Shown here one piece after another: positions 16,300-23,708 of a DNA stretch of 64,000 bases (the stretch's first letter is position 1; each line of letters begins with the position of its first letter). This DNA is from Fusobacterium naviforme. GTDB taxonomy: Bacteria; Bacillota; Clostridia; Lachnospirales; Lachnospiraceae. Under the pieces are notes generated by a model. The model had not been told where the DNA came from. It made no database searches and saw only the letters and a program-made list of their open reading frames with translations. The translations under genes and the position numbers were made by a program. The stretch lies in assembly GCA_003014445.1 (NCBI GenBank), contig PYGH01000008.1, positions 1 to 64,000 of the forward strand. The letters run 5' to 3'.

Positions 16300-17016
16300 T
16301 TAAGACCCTAAGAGCAGCTCTCCGAGCTCCTCTGCACTTCCCGCAATGCACTGCGCTCCGACTTCCCGCAGATATGCCTCAGAGCGAAAGCCCCAGCTCA
16401 CTGCCACGCAGGGGATACGGCTGTTCTCCGCAGTTCTGACATCCACCTCTGTGTCACCGATATAAATTGCTCCCTCCGCATCCATGTCCATGAGCCGCAG
16501 CGCCTCGCTCACCATGTCCGGCGCAGGCTTTCTGCGGAGTCCCGCTCTCTCACCCAGCGCACAGTCGAAGAGTCCCGGAAACTGCTCTCTGACCAGCATC
16601 TGCACCGCTTCATCCGGTTTATTGGAGACAACTGCCGTCTGGATCCCACTGCTCCGGAGTCTCTGAAGCAGCTTAGCTATTCCCGGATAAGGCCCAGTCC
16701 GAATGTTGCAGTGCGCCGCGTAATGCGGCCTGTAAACCTCAAGCACACGCTCCGCCTCCGCCCTGCTGACGCCCCAGCGCTCTGCGGAGACAGCTTCTCC
16801 TATTTCCGGCAGCAGCTCCTGTGGTGCACCTGCCTCCGATGCCAGAGCCCGCTCCACCGCAACCAAGGCCGCACTTCCAAAGAAATACCTGACCAGGGAA
16901 GCCTGAAAGTCTCCGCGATGCCCGCAGAGCCGCAGGCTGTAGTTCAGCGAGTCTGTCATATCGTCTATGGTGTCAAGTATGGTTCCGTCCATATCGAACA
17001 CTGCCGCCTTCATCAT
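16300..17016 (-). CDS. HAD-family phosphatase (phosphoglycolate phosphatase-like)
   Basis: The catalytic motif FDMDGTILDT lies at residues 7-16 if the start is the ATG at 17016. Motif II is VVSNKPDE, motif III the lysine in LRRKPAPDMV and motif IV IYIGDTEVDV. The cap is helical, as in Gph/PGP enzymes that remove phosphate from phosphoglycolate or similar small metabolites. A longer in-frame opening exists upstream but lies inside the preceding GTPase gene. The chosen ATG overlaps that gene's stop (ATGATG), so it is translationally coupled. About 238 residues is normal. The substrate is not decided by sequence. Confidence 0.85.
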   Translation of the reverse strand: MMKAAVFDMDGTILDTIDDMTDSLNYSLRLCGHRGDFQASLVRYFFGSAALVAVERALASEAGAPQELLPEIGEAVSAERWGVSRAEAERVLEVYRPHYAAHCNIRTGPYPGIAKLLQRLRSSGIQTAVVSNKPDEAVQMLVREQFPGLFDCALGERAGLRRKPAPDMVSEALRLMDMDAEGAIYIGDTEVDVRTAENSRIPCVAVSWGFRSEAYLREVGAQCIAGSAEELGELLLGS

Positions 17017-17975
17017 GAGAAGCTCGCAATTTCCCGGATCGGCCCGGTGAGGACGGCCTCCTCCGCATAGAGCACAGGCCCGACGCCGCCGTACTCCTTC
17101 GTATTCTCGCTCTTTATTTTTGCGCGAAGCTTTACCCAACTTCCGCTCTGGAAGGCCGACGCCCCTCTGTAGCGGCACAGAAAACCACAGAACTGAATAT
17201 CCGCCTCGCAGCAGGTCATCACCCTTCTGCCCGGAACCATGATGTTCTCAGGGGCATTCCTGGGGCGCATGATCTGTGCCGTGAAGCTGACTGTCTTTCC
17301 GTCATAGCGCTCCGGCCTGTCCATGGCATCTACATAGAAGGTGGCAAACATATTGGGATATATCTCTATCTCACTTTGCTCAAGATCATAGGGCAGCTCT
17401 ATGCTGAAATCTCCGCGAACTTCTCCGTCCTTTCCCTCAAATACCAGCTCCGCACCGGGCGCCATGGCCTTCAGGGAGAGGTGATAATTTCCCAGCTTCT
17501 CCTCCGGAATATCATCTGCACGATTGCAGATGATAAGTTCCGTATTTTTGAGCATTGGCCCCATGAATGCGCGCATATTCTTCAGATACAGATCCAGCGT
17601 AGAGGTGTCAAAGACAGAGATCTGCTGGTTCAGAAACCAGCAATCCGGGAGCTTCAGCTGATCCTGCATCCAGGTTCCGTTCCACTCGATCAGTACGCGC
17701 TCCGGGTGAAACTCCTCCTCCAGCTTCTGCAGAGTCTCAACTGTGACCTCATCTATGCTCTCCATAAAGATGCCCGCAGTCTTATACTTCTGAAGAAAGG
17801 CATCGTCGTACTCCAGCTCCCCCTCCTCACAGACGATGAGAAGAGTCTTCCCCTCCGTCTGAAAATAGGGCTGCTCCAGCGTAAACTTCAAAAACTGCGT
17901 CTTGCCCGCCTCCAGAAAACCATTGATCAGGAATACCGGTGTTCGCTTGTCGTTCTCGTCAAAATTTTCAGCCAT
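17013..17975 (-). CDS. CobW-like GTPase with C-terminal TIGR03943-like domain
   Basis: The P-loop NGFLEAGKT is at residues 18-26 and the base-specificity motif reads CNRADD. The N-terminal 200 residues match the CobW/COG0523 fold but lack its CxCC motif. Residues about 225-320 (YDGKTVSFTAQI, RRVMTCCEADIQFCGFLC) resemble the C-terminal domain of TIGR03943/YcgQ proteins, which accompany a permease in other Firmicutes. The gene starts 2 bases after its neighbour's stop. Both partners point to metal, probably zinc, handling. The clustered cysteines MTCC and CGFLC could bind metal directly. No permease gene is adjacent. Confidence 0.75.
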   Translation of the reverse strand: MAENFDENDKRTPVFLINGFLEAGKTQFLKFTLEQPYFQTEGKTLLIVCEEGELEYDDAFLQKYKTAGIFMESIDEVTVETLQKLEEEFHPERVLIEWNGTWMQDQLKLPDCWFLNQQISVFDTSTLDLYLKNMRAFMGPMLKNTELIICNRADDIPEEKLGNYHLSLKAMAPGAELVFEGKDGEVRGDFSIELPYDLEQSEIEIYPNMFATFYVDAMDRPERYDGKTVSFTAQIMRPRNAPENIMVPGRRVMTCCEADIQFCGFLCRYRGASAFQSGSWVKLRAKIKSENTKEYGGVGPVLYAEEAVLTGPIREIASFS

Positions 17976-17977
17976 AC

Positions 17978-19180
17978 TTAGATTCTAAACTCCTTTTCGA
18001 GTGCATCTGTCCTGAGTCCTGTCCCTATGACGCATACCTTGCCCGTGTAGTCCGGCGCGCCCTCACGGATCTCGGTCTCGCCCGGAACCAGATCAAAGTA
18101 ATACCAGATCTTCGGATCCTCACTGGATACCATCCCCTTGCAGCGGACCACCACGCCGTAGCCCTCGCTGTCTGCGAGCTGATTCAGAACTGCACTGAGC
18201 TTCTCCCAGCTCATAGGCGGCAGCTGCTCAAGCCCCCAGCTGTCAAAGATCTCGTCCGCATCATGCCCATGATGGTGGTGGCAGCCACAGGAGCACGCCC
18301 CGTCATGATGATGATGCTCATGATGTGCGTGTTCCTCCTCATGATCGTGATGATGATGCTCATGCCCCTCCTCATGATCGTCGTGATGGTGGTGTTCATG
18401 CCCTTCCTCATGATCGTGGTGGTGGTGCTCATGCCCTTCCTCATGATCGTGGTGGTGGTGGTGCTCATGCCCTTCCTCATGATCGTGGTGGTGGTGCTCA
18501 TGCCCTTCCTCATGATCGTGGTGGTGGTGCTCATGTGCCTCCTCTGCGATCTGCTTCAGAAGCTCTGCCTTGAGATCTACCGGCTGCTCCAGTATCTCAA
18601 GCAGCTTCTCTCCGGAGAGCAGGCTCACCGGAGTTGTGATAATCGTCGCGCCCGGATTCACACTGCGGATCAGCTCCACTGCCTGATCTATGACCTTCTG
18701 CTCCGCGACATCCGTTCTGGACAGCACAATCGTGCTCGCAAACTGAACCTGATTGTTAAAGAATTCTCCGAAATTCTTCATATAGAGACGGCATTTCTTG
18801 ACATCCACCACAGTCACGGCAGAATTGCTCTCCACCGAAAGCTCCGACTCCACATCCACAACTGCCTGCATGACATCGGAGAGCTTGCCGACGCCGCTCG
18901 GCTCAATGATGACGCGGTCCGGTGCATACTTCGTGAGTATCTCCTTTAAGGAGCTTGCAAAATCTCCGACCAGCGAGCAGCAGATGCAGCCGGAATTCAT
19001 CTCACGTATCTCGATCCCTGCATCCTTTAAAAAACCGCCGTCTATCCCGATCTCTCCAAATTCATTCTCGATCAGCACGACCTTCTCCTCGCTGATCGCC
19101 TCCTCCAGCAGCTTCTTGATAAAGCTCGTCTTTCCTGCTCCCAGGAAGCCTGAAATGATATCTACCTTGGTCTTCGCCAT
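17978..19180 (-). CDS. CobW/ZNG1-type metallochaperone GTPase with long histidine tract
   Basis: Residues 9-24 carry the P-loop ISGFLGAGKTSFIKKL; the metal site GCICCSL (C65, C67, C68) and the GTPase motif SRTD follow. This is the COG0523 family, whose members pass zinc or another metal to client proteins. Residues 215-306 are almost entirely His, Asp, Glu and Gly in 10- to 12-residue repeats (HHHHDHEEGHE), ending with CSCGC and HHHHGHD: a high-capacity metal-binding region inserted before the C-terminal domain (LDQ-type, about 310-400). The ATG has AAAGGAAAG upstream. It is the first gene of a three-gene unit with a second CobW-type GTPase and a phosphatase. Confidence 0.9.
   Translation of the reverse strand: MAKTKVDIISGFLGAGKTSFIKKLLEEAISEEKVVLIENEFGEIGIDGGFLKDAGIEIREMNSGCICCSLVGDFASSLKEILTKYAPDRVIIEPSGVGKLSDVMQAVVDVESELSVESNSAVTVVDVKKCRLYMKNFGEFFNNQVQFASTIVLSRTDVAEQKVIDQAVELIRSVNPGATIITTPVSLLSGEKLLEILEQPVDLKAELLKQIAEEAHEHHHHDHEEGHEHHHHDHEEGHEHHHHHDHEEGHEHHHHDHEEGHEHHHHDDHEEGHEHHHHDHEEEHAHHEHHHHDGACSCGCHHHHGHDADEIFDSWGLEQLPPMSWEKLSAVLNQLADSEGYGVVVRCKGMVSSEDPKIWYYFDLVPGETEIREGAPDYTGKVCVIGTGLRTDALEKEFRI
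18263..18538 (-). repeat. Tandem coding repeat encoding the histidine tract
   Basis: Units of about 33 bases (with 36-base variants) such as CATGATCGTGGTGGTGGTGC are repeated head to tail about eight times with small changes. They encode the His/Asp/Glu repeats of the metallochaperone. Copy number is likely to vary between strains through slippage. Confidence 0.9.
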
Positions 19181-19279
19181 AGTGCTTTCCTTTCTGCGGG
19201 AGTATGCGTCCCGATAAAAATTAATTATATGTTCCTAACTGTTCTACACCGGCTACACCGGCTTGTAAAGCTTTTTTTG

Positions 19280-19807
19280 TCATAGCAGACGCTTCGGAAG
19301 TCGCTTCAGCACCTCTCCCGAGAGGAGACCGATCAGCGTTCCTGTGAGTGTCCCGGCAAGCAGCAGCACCGGAAGATACCAGAATACAGCTCCTGTCTCC
19401 ACGACCAGCGCCGCCACACAGAGCTGCCCTATGTTGTGGCTGACTCCGCCGATGATGCTCACCGCCGTCCTGTCAAAGAGTCCTGAGTTCTTTGCAAGCA
19501 TCATGCACACAAGACTTAAGAGCCCTCCCGCAAGTGAATAGAGTATCGCAGACATGCTGCCGAAGCTGAAGCCGATCAGTACGATGCGCGAGACAGTTAC
19601 CGCCAGCGCCACCTCGGCTCCCAGAGAATAGAGACATATCATCGAGACCAGATTCGCAAGTCCCAGCTTCACGCCGGGCACGCCGAGCGAGATCGGAATC
19701 AGTGTCTCCACATAGCTCATGATGAGCGCCAGCGCCACATACATTCCAAACAAAGCGGGCACAGCCCCATAGGAGCTGCGCCCGTCAGGCTTCCTCTTAC
19801 TATTCAA
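19280..19807 (-). CDS. Gx transporter family membrane protein (former heptaprenyl diphosphate synthase component I)
   Basis: The 175-residue protein has five to six hydrophobic segments and the family patterns IPISLGVPGVKLGLANLVSM and IIGGVSHNIGQL. Proteins of this kind were once labelled heptaprenyl diphosphate synthase component I but look like small substrate-binding membrane subunits, often beside NusG-domain and FMN-binding proteins. Here no such partners are adjacent. The start overlaps the end of the Asp23 gene by 8 bases, so the two are co-expressed. The transported compound is unknown. Confidence 0.8.
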   Translation of the reverse strand: MNSKRKPDGRSSYGAVPALFGMYVALALIMSYVETLIPISLGVPGVKLGLANLVSMICLYSLGAEVALAVTVSRIVLIGFSFGSMSAILYSLAGGLLSLVCMMLAKNSGLFDRTAVSIIGGVSHNIGQLCVAALVVETGAVFWYLPVLLLAGTLTGTLIGLLSGEVLKRLPKRLL

Positions 19808-20168
19808 TATTCACCCCGGCGATTTTTACATTGACCTCAAGAACCTTCAGCCCGGTCATATTCTCTATGGCGGCTGTCACTCTCTCCTGCACCTTTCGGC
19901 TCACCTCAGGAATGCTGTAGCTGTACTTGATATTCAGCGAGAGATCCACCGAGACATGCTCCTCCGTGACATCTACCTTGACACCGCGGGACAGATTCTT
20001 CATGCCCAGCTTCCAAACCAGGTCATTGGTGATATTATCCGCCATGGAATCAACACCCTCTACCTCCGTGGCAGCGAGACCTGCAATTACAGCGACAACA
20101 TCATCCGCGATGCACACCTCACCGAGCCTGTCGGGAGCCTCCACCGCAATCTTCTCTTTGTTCTCCAT
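19800..20168 (-). CDS. Asp23/Gls24 family envelope stress protein
   Basis: The 122 residues include the family signature: IADDVVAVIAGLAATEVEGV, then the VDVTEEHVSVDLSLNIKYSY strand pair and a final amphipathic helix (VSRKVQERVTAAIENMTGL). Asp23 proteins are small cytoplasmic proteins that gather at the membrane in Firmicutes and affect envelope stress responses. The ribosome site is AAAGGAG. It is followed directly by the Gx transporter gene. Length is normal. Confidence 0.92.
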   Translation of the reverse strand: MENKEKIAVEAPDRLGEVCIADDVVAVIAGLAATEVEGVDSMADNITNDLVWKLGMKNLSRGVKVDVTEEHVSVDLSLNIKYSYSIPEVSRKVQERVTAAIENMTGLKVLEVNVKIAGVNIE

Positions 20169-20238
20169 TCTGTACTCCTTTCCATGCAGCGAATGTATCT
20201 CCTCCGCGCCGGTAGCGAGATGATAAAATAACAGCTTC

Positions 20239-20250
20239 AGTATATCACAG
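20239..20250 (-). promoter_or_regulatory. Candidate extended -10 promoter for the asp23 gene
   Basis: On the minus strand TGTGATATACTG contains TATACT (20239-20244) with an upstream TG, an extended -10 element, about 70 bases before the ATG. No good -35 is present. Confidence 0.4.
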
Positions 20251-20302
20251 CTGCCGGCATTTCACCACGCAAAGTCATATTTTGCATGCGCGCGTATCCT
20301 TC

Positions 20303-20782
20303 CTACTTGTGGTAGGGCTCGTGCCTCCGGATGCGATAGCTCCGATACAGCTGCTCCAGAAGTATCACCCGCATCAGCTGGTGCGGAAAGGTCATATCTG
20401 AAAAGCTGACCCTGTGATTTGCTCTCGCGCGCAGCTCCTCGGAGAGACCCAGCGAGCCGCCGATCACCAGACAGAGCTCTCCCCTGCCCTCGGTCTCCCA
20501 GCGCTCATGCTCCGCTGAAAAAAGCTCTGAGCTCATGCGCTGTCCCTGAATATCCAGTATCACCACGCAGCTTCTGTCGCGTATCTTTTCCAGAATACGG
20601 CGGCCCTCCTTCGCCCGTATCTGCTCCTCCTGTGCAGCGGAGGCCCCCTCCGGGGTCTTCTCGTCCTTCACCTCGATGATCGTCAGCTGACAGTAGGCGG
20701 AGAGGCGCTTCGCATACTCCTGCACAGCCTCCCTCCAGTGGCGCTCCTTCAGGCTCCCGACACAGATCAGTGACAGCTTCAT
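20303..20782 (-). CDS. rlmH: 23S rRNA pseudouridine-1915 N3-methyltransferase
   Basis: The protein starts MKLSLICVGSLKE at 20782; the upstream in-frame extension lies inside the response regulator gene. The SPOUT trefoil-knot signatures LVIGGSLGLSEE and FSDMTFPHQLMRVILLEQLY are complete. The enzyme methylates pseudouridine 1915 (E. coli numbering) in helix 69 on assembled ribosomes. At 159 residues it is of normal size. ATG overlaps the preceding stop by 4 bases (ATGA), so it is translationally coupled to the regulator. Confidence 0.95.
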   Translation of the reverse strand: MKLSLICVGSLKERHWREAVQEYAKRLSAYCQLTIIEVKDEKTPEGASAAQEEQIRAKEGRRILEKIRDRSCVVILDIQGQRMSSELFSAEHERWETEGRGELCLVIGGSLGLSEELRARANHRVSFSDMTFPHQLMRVILLEQLYRSYRIRRHEPYHK

Positions 20783-21477
20783 TCCGTCGCCCGGAAGTAG
20801 TAACCGACCCCCCACTTCGTGTGTACATAGTGCGGATCACTCGGCGAGGGCTCAAGCTTCTCCCTGAGTCGCCGCACATGGACATCCACCGTGCGCACAT
20901 CACCCGCCTCCTGTGCTCTGCTCCCCCAGACCATGGCGAGGAGCTTCTCGCGGCTGAACACCTTGTTCGGATTGTTGACGAGCAGCTCCAGTATATCAAA
21001 CTCCTTCGCGGTGAGGTTGATCTCCTTCTCCCCAAGGCTCACGCGGCGACTGTCCGTATCGAGCCGCAGCGCCCCCTCCGTGATGATATGCTCCTCCTTA
21101 TTCTTTGCCTGATTCTTCTGATCTCTCCGGAGTATGGCCTTGATTCTCGCCTTTACCTCCAGAATATTAAAGGGCTTTGTGATGTAATCGTCCGCACCGT
21201 ACTCCAGTCCGAGTATCTTGTCCATATCGCTGCCCTTTGCGGTCAGCATGATGATCGGCACCTCGGAGAACTCCCGTATTGCCTGACACACCTCCATGCC
21301 ATCCAGCTTCGGAAGCATCACATCGAGCAGCACCATATCGTAGCTGTTCTGCTTTGCCTTCTGAAGCGCCTCCTCGCCGTCGTAGGCACAGTCCACCTCC
21401 ATGCCGTCCTGCTCCAGACTGAAGCGTATCCCCTTCACAATGAGCTTTTCGTCATCAACCACCAGCACCTTTGTCAT
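20779..21477 (-). CDS. OmpR/PhoB-type response regulator without adjacent kinase
   Basis: The receiver domain shows D8-D9, the phosphorylation site D52 in LLDVMLPKLDG, T/S in IIMLTAKG and K in YITKPF. The winged-helix domain (INLTAKEFDILELLVNNP, VDVHVRRLREKL, RGVGY-like WGVGYYF) is complete, 232 residues in all. It resembles WalR/YycF-like regulators. No histidine kinase gene lies within reach; instead rlmH overlaps its end and comEA precedes it by 24 bases. Its input must come from a kinase elsewhere, or it is phosphorylated by other means. Ribosome site GGGGGAGAG. Confidence 0.93.
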   Translation of the reverse strand: MTKVLVVDDEKLIVKGIRFSLEQDGMEVDCAYDGEEALQKAKQNSYDMVLLDVMLPKLDGMEVCQAIREFSEVPIIMLTAKGSDMDKILGLEYGADDYITKPFNILEVKARIKAILRRDQKNQAKNKEEHIITEGALRLDTDSRRVSLGEKEINLTAKEFDILELLVNNPNKVFSREKLLAMVWGSRAQEAGDVRTVDVHVRRLREKLEPSPSDPHYVHTKWGVGYYFRATE

Positions 21478-21501
21478 AACCTGTCTCTCCCCCTGCTTCG
21501 T

Positions 21502-22386
21502 TTACTGCACCGAGATCCGGTCTCGAAGCTTCTCGTAAGCCTTGTCCTTGATGCCCGGAATATTCTTGATCTCCTCTGTACTTCGAAATGGCCCGTGCTG
21601 CTCGCGATAGGCAATGATGCGCTCCGCCTTCTGCTGTCCTATGCCCGGAAGCGTACAGAGCTGCGCCCGGTCCGCGCTGTTTAAATTGACGCGGGTGATG
21701 CCCTCCTCCCGCCTTTCCTCTGCCTGCATAGTTTGTCCGAAGCTCTCTGCCTCCGCCGCCGTCCACGCGCCGGAGAGCAGCTCCTCCTCCGTGGGAAATT
21801 TCAGCATCTCACCGTCCGCAAGCGGCCTCGCGAGATTGATCGCCTCTCTCACCGCTTCCTCCGTAAAACCTCCGGCCCGCTGCAGGGCATCCGCCGCACG
21901 CGCTCCCTGCCGAAGGTGATAGACATCCGGATGAGCCACCGCGCCGCAGACATAGACGCAGAGCGTCTCTTGTTCCGAAGCGCTCCCCGCCTCAGCGGAC
22001 AGAACACTTTCGGCTCCGCTTTTCTCCGCTTCCGCAGCCTCGCTTCCGGCGCTCTGTCCTCCGGAACCCGTACTCCCCGCGCGCTGTGTGCCTTCTGTAC
22101 AGGCGCTGCCCCCGCGCGACGTCATCTCTGTGAAAACTCCTTGTTGCTTTTCCGACATCGTGGACGCCCCTGAAGAAGCGGCGCCGCCTGCATCTCCCGC
22201 GTCTTTCAGCGCTTTCGCCTCTGAAACAGAAACAGGGGCCTCCGTCCGGAGCCCTGCTCCCTCCTCGATCAGTGCTGCGCTCTTTGTGCTCTCCCCGCAG
22301 CTAAGGCTGTAGCTTAAGCCCAGCGCAGAGAAGAACAGAAGCAGCAACAGCGCCTTCCATGGTAGTTTCTTTATGATAGCTTTCAA
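21502..22386 (-). CDS. ComEA-like DNA-binding protein (SLBB + helix-hairpin-helix)
   Basis: An N-terminal membrane anchor (about residues 8-30) is followed by a long Ala/Gly/Ser/Glu-rich linker, a SLBB domain (about 145-205, LCVYVCGAVAHPDVYHLRQG) and two helix-hairpin-helix motifs (VNLNSADRAQLCTLPGIGQQ and IKNIPGIKDKAYEKLRDRI). ComEA proteins bind incoming double-stranded DNA outside the membrane during competence. At 294 residues it is longer than Bacillus ComEA because of the linker. No other competence genes (comEB, comEC) are next to it. Confidence 0.88.
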   Translation of the reverse strand: MKAIIKKLPWKALLLLLFFSALGLSYSLSCGESTKSAALIEEGAGLRTEAPVSVSEAKALKDAGDAGGAASSGASTMSEKQQGVFTEMTSRGGSACTEGTQRAGSTGSGGQSAGSEAAEAEKSGAESVLSAEAGSASEQETLCVYVCGAVAHPDVYHLRQGARAADALQRAGGFTEEAVREAINLARPLADGEMLKFPTEEELLSGAWTAAEAESFGQTMQAEERREEGITRVNLNSADRAQLCTLPGIGQQKAERIIAYREQHGPFRSTEEIKNIPGIKDKAYEKLRDRISVQ

Positions 22387-22449
22387 AGCAGCCTTCCTTT
22401 CGGAACGCTGCCGGGCCTGCCTCTTTATTCTATCGAAATCAGCTGTGCT

Positions 22450-23319
22450 TTACAACCGTATTTCCGTTTTTTGCAGGAGCTGCCGCCTGCGAAGCGCCGC
22501 AACGAGCAGGTGCTTTGCGAGCACCGCCGTCGTGACTGCCCCGATCCCGCCGGGAACCGGCGTCACGCCCGCTGCCCTGTCTTCAATTGCATCTATATCC
22601 ACGTCCCCGCAGAGTGAGCCGTCCGCGCGCGCGTTGATGCCAATATCAATCACAGTGCAGCCCTCTGACACGCAGTCTGCGCCGATGAGCCCCGCCCTTC
22701 CGGCGGCGACTGCGAGTATCTGTGCCTTCCGGCACTCCTCCGGGAGCTGCGCCGTCTGCGTGTGACAGATGGTGACTGTCGCATTTTCCTTCAGAAAAAG
22801 CATCGCAAGAGTGCGTCCGACCACCAGACTTCTGCCCACGACGACAGCCCGCCGCCCCTTGATCGGAATATCATAGGTCTTCAGCGTCTCAATCGCTGCC
22901 TCCGCCGTGCAGGGAGCAAATCCCGCCGCCTCGCCTGCAAACACCCGCGCGATATTCACCGGAGAGATGCCGTCAAGGTCCTTCTCCGGGTCTATCTCCT
23001 CCTCCGCTCGCTTTGTACTGAGCTGCTCCGGAAGCGGCTTCAGGAGGAGTATGCCATCGATCTCCGGATTTTTATTAATTTCCCGGAACGCTTGAAAAAA
23101 AACCTCCTCCGAAACATCTTCGGGGAAGATAAATTTTCTGGTCTTGAGACCAAAGCGTTCCATGCGATGCTCTGCGCCCCTCTCATAGGCAATCTGGTCT
23201 CCGCGCTCACCGACCCGCACGATCGCAAGTGTCGGCACATAGCCGGAAAGCTCGGCGAGCAGTTTCTCTGCCTCCGCACGAATCGAGGCGGAGACCTTCT
23301 TTCCCAGTAAACGTTCCAT
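22450..23319 (-). CDS. folD: FolD-type methylenetetrahydrofolate dehydrogenase/cyclohydrolase, variant active site
   Basis: The fold is clear: DGILLLKPLPEQL, PEKDLDGISP, PCTAEAAIETLK, the NADP site VVVGRSLVVGRTLA, and TPVPGGIGAVTTAVL. FolD converts methylene- to methenyl- and formyl-tetrahydrofolate for one-carbon metabolism. Two residues differ from E. coli and human enzymes: at the catalytic lysine (Y-x-x-x-K) the sequence is YERGA, so Tyr45 is kept but Ala49 replaces Lys; and the Gln of QLPLP is Lys94. Asp116 is kept. Clostridial FolD proteins with YERGA exist as I recall, so this is probably a clade feature. The gene stands alone between comEA and the argG leader. Confidence 0.88.
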   Translation of the reverse strand: MERLLGKKVSASIRAEAEKLLAELSGYVPTLAIVRVGERGDQIAYERGAEHRMERFGLKTRKFIFPEDVSEEVFFQAFREINKNPEIDGILLLKPLPEQLSTKRAEEEIDPEKDLDGISPVNIARVFAGEAAGFAPCTAEAAIETLKTYDIPIKGRRAVVVGRSLVVGRTLAMLFLKENATVTICHTQTAQLPEECRKAQILAVAAGRAGLIGADCVSEGCTVIDIGINARADGSLCGDVDIDAIEDRAAGVTPVPGGIGAVTTAVLAKHLLVAALRRRQLLQKTEIRL

Positions 23320-23708
23320 TGCAGCTCCTCTCTTAAAATCAGTATCATTTTACCACAGAGCGGGCAGATATTCCGCTGTAAATACAGCTTATTTCACTCA
23401 GCTTCAGCTGCACCGCTGTATTATGCACCGAAGTCAGCTGCGTATTCCGATGCGCTGTTTGCTGTCACAGCGTCTGCACGCCCACTATTGCTTCAATTAT
23501 CAAACGAAACGGAAATCAATATTAATTCTTAAATATGTAAAAATATGCACAAACCCATCACTGAATCCTCTGATATTTTTTAGAAATTTATCCCGCTGTT
23601 TTTTTTGCCAAAGCGCTTGCACGCCTCATATGAAAGATGTATATTTATTAATATTTCAACTGCGTTTCTACAGAGTCTTCCACTCTAAATGAAAGGGGTA
23701 CTGTTATT
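23320..23708 (+). other. Long AT-rich leader/intergenic region between folD and argG
   Basis: These 389 bases separate the divergent folD and argG genes. The right half is very AT-rich and holds the argG promoter and possible arginine-repressor sites listed separately. I saw no tRNA-like fold, no T-box sequence and no convincing reading frame. Two short AT motifs, AAATATGTAAAAATATGCA (23531-23549) and the one at the promoter, resemble each other loosely. Confidence 0.5.
23617..23658 (+). promoter_or_regulatory. argG promoter with overlapping ArgR-like site
   Basis: TTGCAC (23617-23622) and TATATT (23640-23645) are 17 bases apart. The segment TATATTTATTAATATTTCA (23640-23658), which covers the -10 box and start point, is close in its reverse reading to the arginine repressor pattern TGAAT-A/T-rich-ATTCA. 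Repression by ArgR-arginine is therefore plausible for the argG-fumC unit. Confidence 0.55.

Noticed and set aside
18263-18538. Regular short repeats that could suggest a CRISPR array
   Set aside because: The units are head to tail without spacers and encode an in-frame histidine-rich stretch of a GTPase.
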